64,000 nt of DNA. It comes from Salipaludibacillus agaradhaerens. GTDB taxonomy: Bacteria > Bacillota > Bacilli > Bacillales > Salisediminibacteriaceae. Shown piece after piece: positions 26,783-35,431 of the stretch. The notes under the pieces are model-generated. The model saw only the letters and a list, made by a program, of their open reading frames with translations, was not told where the DNA came from and made no database searches. How positions within the stretch are numbered: position 1 is the stretch's first letter; each line of letters begins with the position of its first letter. The translations under genes were made by a program, and so were the position numbers. The DNA is taken from contig NZ_KV917378.1 of NCBI RefSeq assembly GCF_002019735.1, forward strand, positions 1,452,869-1,516,868, in the 5' to 3' direction.

Positions 26783-27760
26783 CTATAAAAGACTTGCCCA
26801 TTTATTTTTAACAAAATATTGATAGATCGGTAACAGAGTATGGTACAACTGTGCGTCTATTTTTTTTGAATAATAGATGCTTTGATAGATAGCAAACAAC
26901 GTGATGAGCTGTTTCCAATACTCGTCAATCTCTATAGCATCAATCTGTTCCTTTGATAATGCCAGTTCCCTGTTTCTTAATAATGCTTCATATTCAATAA
27001 CTGTCCTCAAATCCTCCCAATTATTTTTGTGTGGCATAGACGGAAATGAATAATTCAACTGACAAGTATTCGTTTCATCTGATAACACACTCTCAACCTT
27101 TGGATTGTCGGGCTCATATATATGCATCGTCGCCACATTGTGATAGTATTTACCAGTGTTTAAACCTAATTGCGTCGCCATCATTTCTTGAATAAATGTA
27201 AACGAGAATATATCGCTTACAATACCTCGAAACGCATCATTCGCTCTCATAAAAGTACATAAATGCAAGTCATTCTCTCTTTGAAAAAATTGTAAGCCTA
27301 TCGTACATGACACATCAATATTGCGTAAAAAAATATCTTCATTTGCATCAAATATTTGAATAAACCCACGTTTCGTATCTTTATCCTCTATTAATACGTT
27401 AATTAACCTTTCCCATTGATTGATCTTGTTCTCTCCAAATGAAAACAGTTTCGGACCGTAAGCAGTCCCAGTCAATATCTCACCATCAGCAGAATACTTT
27501 GCGATATTGCTAGCGTAATAACTAATAAAATCCAACTTATTGCTTCCTGATAAATACCAAAGAGCCTCAGCAAAATTGAAGATTATATTTTCTTGGCGAG
27601 ATGGTTTATAACATACTCGTTCAATGGGATTCTTAATTTCAAATGAACAATTTAATCGTTCTTTACTTTTAAATCCTCTCGGATTATTCTCATACTCAGG
27701 AGAATAATAGACTTGATCCATGGTGTGAAGGTAAGCCTCTTCAAAGTGACTGAACTTCAT
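26783..27760 (-). CDS. bcmA: Thymidylate synthase-like CMP hydroxymethylase (BcmA)
   Basis: A 325-residue thymidylate-synthase-fold enzyme. The catalytic Cys lies in IDVSCTIGLQFF where ThyA has PPCH, and FMRANDAFRGIVSDIFSFTF matches the ThyA block RSNDVFLG...IFSY. Divergence from true ThyA and the setting fit the CMP 5-hydroxymethylases of the bacimethrin (BcmA) and mildiomycin (MilA) pathways. It would use methylene-tetrahydrofolate to make 5-hydroxymethyl-CMP. The start overlaps the end of bcmB by 20 bases; AAAGGAGA precedes it. A housekeeping ThyA is unlikely given the neighbours. Confidence 0.86.
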   Translation of the reverse strand: MKFSHFEEAYLHTMDQVYYSPEYENNPRGFKSKERLNCSFEIKNPIERVCYKPSRQENIIFNFAEALWYLSGSNKLDFISYYASNIAKYSADGEILTGTAYGPKLFSFGENKINQWERLINVLIEDKDTKRGFIQIFDANEDIFLRNIDVSCTIGLQFFQRENDLHLCTFMRANDAFRGIVSDIFSFTFIQEMMATQLGLNTGKYYHNVATMHIYEPDNPKVESVLSDETNTCQLNYSFPSMPHKNNWEDLRTVIEYEALLRNRELALSKEQIDAIEIDEYWKQLITLFAIYQSIYYSKKIDAQLYHTLLPIYQYFVKNKWASLL

Positions 27761-28214
27761 TATTTTCTATCTCCTTTATAAGCGCATCTAATCTGTCCAT
27801 ATAAGAATCTTCTTCACTATAGACGATATAATTAACGTCTGAGACAGTGTGCAATCCCCTTACTAAGTATGCGTAATTCTCCAGATCTTCAAACAATAAC
27901 AGGATCATTTTTTTATTAAATGCCGATGCCCATCCGATCTCAATATGGGTCCCTGGAGAGGCTGGAAGTCCTGGAAAAGCGATAAAAATGTCACAACTTT
28001 CTATTTCATCATAGTCGATTTTTGTACACTGTTCTGGCGTCATAAACTCCTTTCCCCATAATTCTCGTTTATGGGCATTATGAACCTCATATCCTAAATC
28101 CTCCAAATAATTTATTAAATCTATAAGTCGCTTTTTCATGTTAGTTTCAAGTATGGATGTCTCTTTATCTACTAAGCTTTTAAACGGAGCTGCTAAAAAT
28201 ATTTTTTTTCCCAT
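27741..28214 (-). CDS. bcmB: Nucleoside 2-deoxyribosyltransferase-like N-glycosidase (BcmB)
   Basis: A 157-residue member of the nucleoside 2-deoxyribosyltransferase family, with KIFLAAPFKSLVD at the N-terminus, DIFIAFPGLPASPGT and the catalytic-Glu block HIEIGWASAFNKKMI. In the bacimethrin (BcmB) and mildiomycin (MilB) pathways this fold hydrolyses hydroxymethyl-CMP to free hydroxymethylcytosine. The start is taken at 28214, behind AAGGAG and nine bases of spacing; the longer frame begins inside the leader. Overlaps bcmA. Confidence 0.85.
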   Translation of the reverse strand: MGKKIFLAAPFKSLVDKETSILETNMKKRLIDLINYLEDLGYEVHNAHKRELWGKEFMTPEQCTKIDYDEIESCDIFIAFPGLPASPGTHIEIGWASAFNKKMILLLFEDLENYAYLVRGLHTVSDVNYIVYSEEDSYMDRLDALIKEIENNEVQSL

Positions 28215-28297
28215 ATAACATGTCTCCTTACTACTGAATTTTTGATTCATAAGCTACTAGAAGCCATTCAAAGGGTTAAGTTGATGATTAGTTCGCA

Positions 28298-29119
28298 TTA
28301 TTTTAAGCTTTCATTTTTAGTCGCTTTAAGGCCATTTTTATATAAATCGTAAAAATGATGTGTTGGACCATTTCCTTTTCCAATAGCAAGTGAGTTGGCA
28401 ATAGCTGTCGTCACATACTCTTTTGCTAGTTCTACCGCCTGATTTACTGGCATTCCCAGCGCCAGATTAGAGGCGATTGCAGAAGAAAAAGTGCAACCCG
28501 TTCCATGGGTGTTTTTCGTTTCAATTCTACGTGTTTTAAAGTGATAGCATGATTCGCCGTCAAACAACACATCCAAAGCATCTCCCATAGCATGACCACC
28601 TTTGACAAGAACATTTTTACACCCCATGTGGTGAATTTTTCTGGCAACAGTCTCCATATCAGCCGTATTCGTCACTTTTTCATTAGCTATTTTTTCTGCT
28701 TCAGGGATATTTGGCGTTAATATATCTGCATGGGGAATAACGACGTCAATCAACGTCTCTACCGCATTAGGATCCATTAATGGTGCGCCATTCTTTGCAT
28801 ACATAACAGGATCTATAACAACATTACGCGGTGAATATTCTATCAGTTTTTTGGCAACAGCTTTCATGCACTGCGGTGTCGATAACATCCCTATTTTGAC
28901 AGCATCTGTCCCAATATCTTCAAAGACAGCATCAATTTGCTTCTCAATCATATCAGGCGTTACATCCTGTATATCAATGACCCGGCTCGTATTCTCAGCA
29001 ACGACTGATACGATAGCACTCATCCCAAAAACTCCATGAGCTGAAAATGTTTTTAAATCTGCTTGAATTCCTGCGCCACCACTGCAATCGGAGCCAGCGA
29101 TACTAAGCACTGTTTTCAT
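28298..29119 (-). CDS. bcmD: Hydroxymethylpyrimidine kinase (ThiD/BcmD)
   Basis: Ribokinase-fold kinase of 273 residues: VLSIAGSDCSGGAGIQADLK at the N-terminus (pyrimidine-binding), VVIDPVMYAKNGAPL, NIPEAEKI, VKGGHAMGDALDVL and the ATP/anion-hole motif NTHGTGCTFSSAIA. A ThiD would phosphorylate hydroxymethylpyrimidine for thiamine; in this cluster it corresponds to BcmD, which phosphorylates bacimethrin. First gene after the TPP riboswitch. The start is set at 29119 by GAGGAGG. Whether it also serves normal thiamine synthesis cannot be told. Confidence 0.87.
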   Translation of the reverse strand: MKTVLSIAGSDCSGGAGIQADLKTFSAHGVFGMSAIVSVVAENTSRVIDIQDVTPDMIEKQIDAVFEDIGTDAVKIGMLSTPQCMKAVAKKLIEYSPRNVVIDPVMYAKNGAPLMDPNAVETLIDVVIPHADILTPNIPEAEKIANEKVTNTADMETVARKIHHMGCKNVLVKGGHAMGDALDVLFDGESCYHFKTRRIETKNTHGTGCTFSSAIASNLALGMPVNQAVELAKEYVTTAIANSLAIGKGNGPTHHFYDLYKNGLKATKNESLK

Positions 29120-29166
29120 ATTAAAAGCCTCCTCAAATATTTTAAATAGATGCAAACAAATATTAA

Positions 29167-29303
29167 AAAACGCTTCCTAATAGTCATAGTAGAAAGCGCT
29201 GCAATACATACGGTTTATGTAATTGCTCCCTACGTCAGTATTAACTGTAATCAGGTTCAAAGGGTCAGGTTTTACCTTCTCAACTATATCGTTCCCCCGC
29301 AAC
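29167..29303 (-). promoter_or_regulatory. TPP riboswitch with terminator
   Basis: On the minus strand: GCGGGGGAAC, GTTGAGAAGG, ACCTGACCCTTTGAACCTGA and GACGTAGGGAGC, the conserved THI-box blocks in order (about 29226-29302). CGCTTTC/GGAAGCG with TTTTTT at 29167-29202 is the terminator. The first gene downstream is the ThiD-like kinase. Thiamine pyrophosphate should switch the operon off. Confidence 0.94.
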
Positions 29304-29574
29304 ATTAACTTTTTAATTATGTATAATAATCTGTCAATCTATATCTATTATCCTCCTATGCTCTCAGTAATGAACTTGACTCCATACTAATTTATCACCC
29401 ATTTTTATACTAATTTTCTCTGTTTCTTACATTATACTACTTATACTAAAAAAAGTAAAAAATGTTTTCAAATCAATCATTTAAGTTTTTTTCCTTGAAA
29501 TCCCTTTATTTTTTTCCTTTTAGAGTATAAAATAGTAAACAGTTAACAATGTCATAACTATTATTGAAGAACTG

Positions 29575-29735
29575 GAAAACTGTAGATAGGGTTCCGCTAG
29601 TAAATAGGTCTGTGACCGAGGTCTACATCTTTTACGTATGTAAAAGGCACCTATTGACATAAAAGGTCCGAGGGGAAAGGTTCAGTGTATTTAGTATGCG
29701 CTGTAAACCTTTCTTCTCGTTTTTTATATTTAAAA
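29575..29735 (+). promoter_or_regulatory. ykkC-class riboswitch (probable nucleoside-diphosphate subtype) with terminator
   Basis: Starts TGTAGATAGGGTTCCGC and continues GGTCTGTGACCGAG, closed by GTCTACA. A second part reads GGCACC, then ACATAAAAGGTCCGAGGGG. These match the ykkC consensus (TAGGGTTCCG, GGTC...CCGAG, ATAAAAGcCCGgGaG). The 3' end GAGGGGAAAGGTT then pairs with AACCTTTCTTCTC before TTTTTT (29669-29727). Because that arm belongs to the aptamer, ligand binding should block termination. The downstream gene is a NUDIX hydrolase, the known association of ykkC subtype 2c, which senses nucleoside diphosphates. Confidence 0.8.
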
Positions 29736-29750
29736 GGAGGCGTTAAGTTT

Positions 29751-30191
29751 ATGCATCACATCGATGAATTAAGAGCTGGTGTTGCTGTTATTATTTTAAA
29801 TGAAGAGAACCACGTCCTTTTGCAGAAGCGGGCTGACGTGGGGTTGTGGGGCATTCCATCTGGACATATAGAAATAGGAGAAACTGTGACAGAGGCCGCT
29901 GTCAGAGAAGTGAAAGAAGAAACTAACTTAGACGTAACAATTAAGAAGCTTATCGGTGTATATTCAGATCCGGCATCACAAGTTTTCAACTACCCTAACG
30001 GGAAATCTGTTCATTTTATTACAACTTGTTTTCTTGCAGAAATAATTGGGGGAGAACTACAATGCCATTCTGATGAATCACTTGCCGTACAATTCTATGA
30101 TCCTAACAAGCTTCCACAAAACTTACTTACGATGCATCCCCGTTGGTTAAAGGATGCTCTTGCAAATTGTGATACAGCTTTTATCAGATAA
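29751..30191 (+). CDS. NUDIX hydrolase
   Basis: A 146-residue hydrolase of nucleoside-diphosphate-linked compounds. The NUDIX box is GETVTEAAVREVKEET followed by NL, preceded by GLWGIPSGHIEIG, and a conserved N-terminal beta strand GVAVIILNEENHVLLQKR. The start at 29751 is set by AAAGGAGG ten bases upstream; an earlier ATG lies inside the riboswitch terminator. The ykkC-class element controls it. A role in clearing nucleotide diphosphates is suggested by the switch. A role in hydrolysing toxic thiamine analogues from the adjacent bacimethrin cluster is only a possibility. Confidence 0.88.
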   Translation: MHHIDELRAGVAVIILNEENHVLLQKRADVGLWGIPSGHIEIGETVTEAAVREVKEETNLDVTIKKLIGVYSDPASQVFNYPNGKSVHFITTCFLAEIIGGELQCHSDESLAVQFYDPNKLPQNLLTMHPRWLKDALANCDTAFIR

Positions 30192-30239
30192 TAAACATCA
30201 TCTATAACTGAATGAATCTCATCATTGAAAATAAAATAG

Positions 30240-30405
30240 AAAGTTCAAATAATGAATGTGACTTCACTTCAGACTGCGCTTCCTCCTCAGGAGGGCGCCG
30301 CCTTACGTTTCAGTGACTTTTTATCATCCGCATATAATGAAATCTATTTCATATTAGACGTGTTATACTTTAAAAACCTCATTATGAAATCGCTGTAAAA
30401 AATAA
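30240..30405 (+). repeat. Family B intergenic repeat, longest clear copy
   Basis: Shows AATGAATGTGACTTCACTTC, CCTCCTCAGGAGG hairpin, GCCGCCTTACGTTTCAGTGA, TTTTTATCATCCGCATATAA, TATTAGACGTGTTATACTTT and AAAAACCTCATTATGAAATC. Shared blocks occur at 16.6, 22.7, 36.6-36.8 and 40.4 kb. Fills most of the gap between the NUDIX and acetyltransferase genes. Confidence 0.6.
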
Positions 30406-30544
30406 CTGTCAGCATTACTACATTGTGGACTAAACCTTATATTAAGAAACTATGATTAAAAACAAGCAACTATTTACAAAAGAAGTTATATTCTTTTATT
30501 TCTACTCAATTATTAAAGAAACACACTATGGAGGAGGCTTTGCA

Positions 30545-31006
30545 ATGACTAAAAGCATAACGTTTCGAACTGCCAAAGAACAGGATTTGCCTAGAATTGT
30601 GGCCATGCTTTCAGACGATGTATTAGGTAGGCAAAGAGAGCGAAACGAGCACCCCCTTCCCGAAAGTTACCTTAAAGCATTTCATGCTATTACAACCGAT
30701 CCAAATAATGAATTAATTATAGCTTGTATAAAAAATGACATTATCGGGGTTATGCAAATCACATTTACCCCATATATAACGCATCAAGGGGGATGGAGAG
30801 CCACTATTGAAGGGGTTAGAACTGACGCATCAACTCGAAATAAAGGTGTAGGGACAGAACTTATTCACTGGGCTATAAAGCGCGCAGAAGAAAGGAAATG
30901 CCATTTAGTTCAATTGACAACGGATAAACAACGTCCCGATGCTCTGCGCTTTTATGAGAAGCTAGGTTTTAAAGCTACGCACGAAGGTTTAAAACTGAAG
31001 CTCTAA
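30545..31006 (+). CDS. GNAT-family N-acetyltransferase
   Basis: A 153-residue acetyl-CoA-dependent transferase. It begins SITFRTAKEQDLPRIVAML and has the acetyl-CoA pyrophosphate loop in DASTRNKGVGTELIHWAI (R-x-x-G-x-G), closing with DALRFYEKLGFKATHEGLK. Substrate unknown. The start at 30545 follows GGAGGAGGCTTTGCA; the upstream 31 codons lack support. Confidence 0.85.
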   Translation: MTKSITFRTAKEQDLPRIVAMLSDDVLGRQRERNEHPLPESYLKAFHAITTDPNNELIIACIKNDIIGVMQITFTPYITHQGGWRATIEGVRTDASTRNKGVGTELIHWAIKRAEERKCHLVQLTTDKQRPDALRFYEKLGFKATHEGLKLKL

Positions 31007-31114
31007 TATGTAGTTGATTAAACATACTAACTTATAATGTCAACTCTACACCTAACAAACAAGAGGTATAATGGTTTACAATACCATACTCTCAGTTAAT
31101 TCACATAAAAATCG

Positions 31115-31318
31115 TCAACGCATAAAAAAGAAATAAAGAATAGTAAATACGAGCGCTGGTACGAACGTGACCACATATATACTTGATAAGATAATCATAC
31201 GATTTTTAGTATGTTTTCGATAGTTTTTGTCTTCTGGTTTCATGCCGATCATCAATGTTGCCACTAAAGCCCCTACACAAATAACAGCACTTATCAAAAT
31301 GAGAGGAAAATGAGGCAT
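31115..31318 (-). CDS. Small two-helix membrane protein
   Basis: Not recognised. About 67 residues with helices at roughly 4-25 and 43-66 and a basic cytoplasmic loop KPEDKNYRKHTKNR. AAGGAGGTAGGGAA precedes the ATG at 31318, which sets the start seven codons inside the longer frame. No partner gene is evident. Confidence 0.6.
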   Translation of the reverse strand: MPHFPLILISAVICVGALVATLMIGMKPEDKNYRKHTKNRMIILSSIYVVTFVPALVFTILYFFFMR

Positions 31319-31503
31319 TTCCCTACCTCCTTTTTTCATGTTATTAACTCTTTATACTTTAACATACTATCTCTTTTCTTTTCACCAACATGAGGTATCT
31401 AAAGACATTATCTTTTCAATGTCATCGGTATTCCAAAACAGCCCTGTTTCTATATTAAGCACGTACTTTATAGAAGTATTACTGTACGCGTATTTCACAC
31501 GAA

Positions 31504-31546
31504 AAACGGTGTTCTCACATAAGTTTATACTTACGAAGAACACCGA
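31504..31546 (-). terminator. Terminator of the large membrane protein gene
   Basis: On the minus strand CGGTGTTCT pairs with AGAACACCG, with an inner TAAGT...ACTTA helix, followed by TTTTTCG. It lies about 55 bases after the stop codon at 31600. Confidence 0.85.
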
Positions 31547-31599
31547 CATTCACAAAAGTACTGTCACTTTCTGCAACATATATTAATTTAATGAGACAT

Positions 31600-33162
31600 T
31601 TATAAGAATAATATAGACAAAAGCATACCTGCTAATCCTAAAAGCGTTAAAATATACACAGGCAGTTTTGGCATGTTACCGTCATTCTCCATCGCTTTAC
31701 CAAACATGTAAAAGACAAATGGATGAATCAAGAATGTCATGGAGAAGGTAAATGTAACTAAACCTGCTGCTTCTGAACCAAACATGCCTTCTTGAATAGC
31801 CGCAAACAAACCGAAGTGAGAAATAGCTGATGCTTTTGCCATCGCGCTAAATTCTAAGGACATAGAGCTAAAGCTTAATGCTATTAACCCACCGAATATA
31901 GCAATTAACTGCCAACCGAAACCAAATTGTAATAGTCCTTTTACCTCCTCACGGTCATTCATTCCATTACAGCGTTTTAAATTTTTAAGTCCAATCACTA
32001 GTAATATAGCTCCTACAATCATTAAAATAACAGACGGTACCATGAGAAGTGCACCACGATCTGAGCTCATCGCTAATATAGAAAACACAAATATGTGCAT
32101 AGCAAAAGGGATATTTACGAGCATGGGTGCTCGATTTGCTGCTTTCTTGCCAAGATCCCCTGCCGTACATGCCCCAGTCAATCCTGTATGAGAGAGCGCG
32201 CCTGCCATTCCTGGAGCCAGATTCCTCACATTCGCAGTCCCTGCAACATACATAAGTAATGCAATACCACCAAACATCCAGAAAATTTGACCGAAGAAAC
32301 CATACCCAAGAACAGCGTTAGCATTCTCCATCGCGAATGCTTCCATAATTCGCGAGCCACCAACCATAAAATTCCCGGCTAAGACGACAGGAATTCCTGC
32401 AAAAAGCAGCGCTTTAATGGTAGGTCCAAAACTGTAACTATAAAAAAGGGCACCAATAGCTGTGGCAATTAACATCGCAAAGAAAATTTGTGGTAAGGCG
32501 ACTAGGTCTTGTATAGCTAATGATAAATAATATGTTATTAATGAAATACCTATAATGATCGCGATTTCTAGTGCGCCTTTTTTAATGTACATCCGCTTAT
32601 CAGTATATATTGCCTTATTATCTATTAAAACGATGGCCCCAACTAAACCGAGATAAGCGAGAATCGCATAATAGTCTCCAAGCGGTGAAGAATTCAACCC
32701 TAAAATGAGGCGAGACACTGCTTCAATACCTAACAATAAGAAAAAAGAACGGATAATAAACACGAGTTGAGTCCGTGTTGTCCCTAAAACCACTTCCTCT
32801 TCAGAAGGAATAAGTAATTCCGCATTAGACAATTCTTTATTTCCAAATATTTTCCGTATTTCTTGTCCTCCAACAAAAAATGTCACAATTAATGCGATAT
32901 TCGTTGTTTTCGATAAAAACTCAATAACAGGAAACTCTCCTAAGCCTGGTGTCGCAACACCACTTGATTCTAAAATAAACCCCATCGCTAAACCAAATAT
33001 AACGATAAGCAAAATAGGTGAGTAACGTGTACCTGCTACTACTGTTCTCGAAATAAGTATCATAGGTACTAACATAAATAACGTCAGTAAAAAATGATTT
33101 AACATTTGCAAACTACTAATTTGTTCTTGTAAAATACCAACTTGTTCAATAATCCCTTCCAC
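31600..33162 (-). CDS. Unrecognised polytopic membrane protein
   Basis: About 520 residues with some twelve to fourteen hydrophobic helices, likely a transporter. I do not recognise the family. Notable stretches are SSGVATPGLGEFP, FVGGQEIRKIFG, GNFMVGGSRIMEAF and ALSHTGLTGACTAGDLGKKA, the last rich in small residues like a substrate or ion path. The start is put at the GTG at 33162 because GAGGAGAG lies seven bases upstream; an ATG 16 codons earlier has no ribosome site. Monocistronic and divergent from bmrA. Confidence 0.72.
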   Translation of the reverse strand: MEGIIEQVGILQEQISSLQMLNHFLLTLFMLVPMILISRTVVAGTRYSPILLIVIFGLAMGFILESSGVATPGLGEFPVIEFLSKTTNIALIVTFFVGGQEIRKIFGNKELSNAELLIPSEEEVVLGTTRTQLVFIIRSFFLLLGIEAVSRLILGLNSSPLGDYYAILAYLGLVGAIVLIDNKAIYTDKRMYIKKGALEIAIIIGISLITYYLSLAIQDLVALPQIFFAMLIATAIGALFYSYSFGPTIKALLFAGIPVVLAGNFMVGGSRIMEAFAMENANAVLGYGFFGQIFWMFGGIALLMYVAGTANVRNLAPGMAGALSHTGLTGACTAGDLGKKAANRAPMLVNIPFAMHIFVFSILAMSSDRGALLMVPSVILMIVGAILLVIGLKNLKRCNGMNDREEVKGLLQFGFGWQLIAIFGGLIALSFSSMSLEFSAMAKASAISHFGLFAAIQEGMFGSEAAGLVTFTFSMTFLIHPFVFYMFGKAMENDGNMPKLPVYILTLLGLAGMLLSILFL

Positions 33163-33336
33163 GACACTCTCTCCTCTTCCATACTTTGTATAAGTCTTCA
33201 CAAAAACCATACTCCTATTTGATAAATATGTAAATCTCTCCTGTCACTTTGACACTCAAGCGTCATAAAGATAACGCTTACACACTATGTAATGACTTTT
33301 TCTTTTCAATAGCATTTACATTTCCGTTAAGTTAAA

Positions 33337-33519
33337 CTATTGAAGGGTAGATCTTTTTATCATTGCTAAAAGTTTGGTTGCCTTGTCACCTTCGCTTCCA
33401 AGTACTTCAGGATAATAGCCAGTGTTCTATATTTTGATGATAAGAGCTTCTCCCCCTTCATGAAATGCGACTACTTCATTGCTTCGACTGTATACTGCCC
33501 TTTTAACATAAACTCTCAC
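33337..33519 (-). pseudogene. Possible decayed small gene with internal amber stop
   Basis: One minus-strand frame from a GTG (33519) reads VRVYVKRAVYSRSNEVVAFH, EGGEALIIKI, then TAG at 33427-33429, then NTGYYPEVLGSEGDKATKLL and AMIKRSTLQ before TAG. The two halves look protein-like, but there is no good ribosome site. It lies in the 33163-33588 gap upstream of bmrA, which otherwise holds only the divergent promoters. Chance openness is a real alternative. Confidence 0.25.
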
Positions 33520-33588
33520 CTAAAAGTAAATGTCGCCTTATTTAAATCCATACTTAATAAATGCACTATTGTCTAAAGGAGATATCTT

Positions 33589-35325
33589 ATGGAAAACCAA
33601 AATCGCTCTAATTTAAAGTCTTTTCTTTCACTTATTTTATCTACGAATATACCAAAACTTGCTCTTGCCATTGGACTTGTTGGAAGCCTCATCACAACTT
33701 TAGTCGGACTGACCATTCCTCTACTGACAAGAGAGATGGTAGATGGGTTTTCTATGGCATCATTAAATACAATGCTTATCGTCATTATTTTAGCTGTCTT
33801 TATTTTACAAGCAGTTCTTGATGGAATTTCTATGTACGCACTTGTTTATGTCGGCCAAAAAATTGTGGCTCGATTACGAGAAAGAATGTTGTCTAAACTC
33901 ATCCGCTTACCAGTTAGTTATTTTGATAAACATACGAGCGGTGAAACTGTCAGTCGTGTCGTCAATGATACTGGTATTGTTAAAGATTTAATATCTCAGC
34001 ATTTCCCTCAGTTTATTAGTGGGATTATTACCATTATCGGTGCAGTAACAATCCTGTTTATTATGGACTGGAAAATGACATTACTCATGTTGATTGCTGT
34101 ACCCATTACTATTATGTTTATGGTCCCTCTCGGAAGTAAAATGGCTAAAATCTCCCGAGGGCTACAGGACAAAACAGCTACTTTTACTGGAAATGTACAG
34201 CAAACATTAAGTGAAATTCGCTTGATGAAGGCTTCGAACGCCGAAAAGATGGAGGAAAACAAAGGATTTACCGGGATTAATCAGCTTTTTTCTTATGGAT
34301 TAAGAGAAGGACGTATTTTTGCCCTGATTGCGCCACTCATGTATCTCGTCGTCATGGTTATTATCGTCATCATTATTGGGTATGGGGGAATTCGAGTCGC
34401 GGATGGTACGATGACAACTGGTTCACTTGTTGCATTTTTACTGTACTTATTTCAAATTATCTTCCCCCTTACGTCTTTTACTATGTTTTTCACTCAGCTT
34501 CAAAAAGCAAGAGGGGCAACGGAGCGGATTATTGACATTTTGAATGTGGACCTTGAAGTAGGACAAGATGGTGTAGAGATAGATATTACAAACAAACCCG
34601 TCTATGTGGAGAATGTCTCGTTTGCCTACAATGAAAAGGAACCTGTTCTAAAAGATCTATCCTTTCATGTACAACCAGGAACAATGGTCGCATTTGCTGG
34701 CCCAAGTGGCGGTGGAAAAACAACGATGTTCGGTTTGCTCGAACGCTTCTATGAACCAACATCAGGCGACATTATAATTGGGGATACGTCCATTAAGGCG
34801 CTCTCTATGGCTTCATGGAGAAAGCAGCTTGGATATGTGTCACAAGACAGCCCTATGATGGTCGGAACGATACGGGAAAATTTATGCTACGGTATGGATG
34901 AACACGAAGAATTTGGCGATGACCGGCTTTGGGAAGTAGCGAAGATGGCCTATGCAGACCAGTTTATTAGTGAATTTCCTAAAGGACTTGACACCGATGT
35001 GGGAGAGCGAGGCGTCATGCTTTCTGGTGGTCAACGACAACGTATTGCAATTGCACGGGCTTTTCTAAGAGATCCGAAAATATTGATGATGGATGAAGCA
35101 ACGGCAAGCTTAGACAGTCAATCTGAGGGCATTGTCCAACAAGCGTTATTACGACTCATGAAGGGACGAACGACTTTTATTATTGCGCACCGCTTATCTA
35201 CCATTGTAAACGCAGATAAGATCATTTTTATTGAAAAAGGCGAGATCACAGGTATGGGCACTCATCAAGAACTCATCCAATCTCATGAGCTATACCGCGA
35301 ATTTGCTGAACAGCAATTGACATAA
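33589..35325 (+). CDS. bmrA: Multidrug ABC exporter, BmrA-type half transporter
   Basis: A 578-residue homodimeric exporter: six membrane helices (residues about 20-310), then the ATPase with Walker A GPSGGGKTT, Q-loop YVSQDSPMM, signature LSGGQRQRIAIARA, Walker B ILMMDEATASLD (catalytic Glu present) and H-loop IIAHRLST. Similarity to B. subtilis BmrA extends over the full length, including SYFDKHTSGETVSRVVNDT and EKGEITGMGTH. AAAGGAGATATCTT precedes the ATG, and a strong terminator follows. Expected to expel hydrophobic drugs. Confidence 0.9.
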   Translation: MENQNRSNLKSFLSLILSTNIPKLALAIGLVGSLITTLVGLTIPLLTREMVDGFSMASLNTMLIVIILAVFILQAVLDGISMYALVYVGQKIVARLRERMLSKLIRLPVSYFDKHTSGETVSRVVNDTGIVKDLISQHFPQFISGIITIIGAVTILFIMDWKMTLLMLIAVPITIMFMVPLGSKMAKISRGLQDKTATFTGNVQQTLSEIRLMKASNAEKMEENKGFTGINQLFSYGLREGRIFALIAPLMYLVVMVIIVIIIGYGGIRVADGTMTTGSLVAFLLYLFQIIFPLTSFTMFFTQLQKARGATERIIDILNVDLEVGQDGVEIDITNKPVYVENVSFAYNEKEPVLKDLSFHVQPGTMVAFAGPSGGGKTTMFGLLERFYEPTSGDIIIGDTSIKALSMASWRKQLGYVSQDSPMMVGTIRENLCYGMDEHEEFGDDRLWEVAKMAYADQFISEFPKGLDTDVGERGVMLSGGQRQRIAIARAFLRDPKILMMDEATASLDSQSEGIVQQALLRLMKGRTTFIIAHRLSTIVNADKIIFIEKGEITGMGTHQELIQSHELYREFAEQQLT

Positions 35326-35346
35326 CAAAAGTTTTTACGCATCCAT

Positions 35347-35392
35347 ACACTAGGCTCTTTCACACACACTTATGAGAGAAGCCTAGTGTTTT
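35347..35392 (+). terminator. Terminator of bmrA
   Basis: ACACTAGGCT pairs with AGCCTAGTGT, extended by CTTTC/GAGAG, followed by TTTTG. Confidence 0.85.
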
Positions 35393-35431
35393 GATTATAG
35401 ATAGAATGGTTATGATTATGCACCAATTGTT

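Noticed and set aside
31338..31586. 82-codon plus-strand frame
   Set aside because: It runs through the minus-strand terminator at 31504-31546 and lacks a ribosome site.
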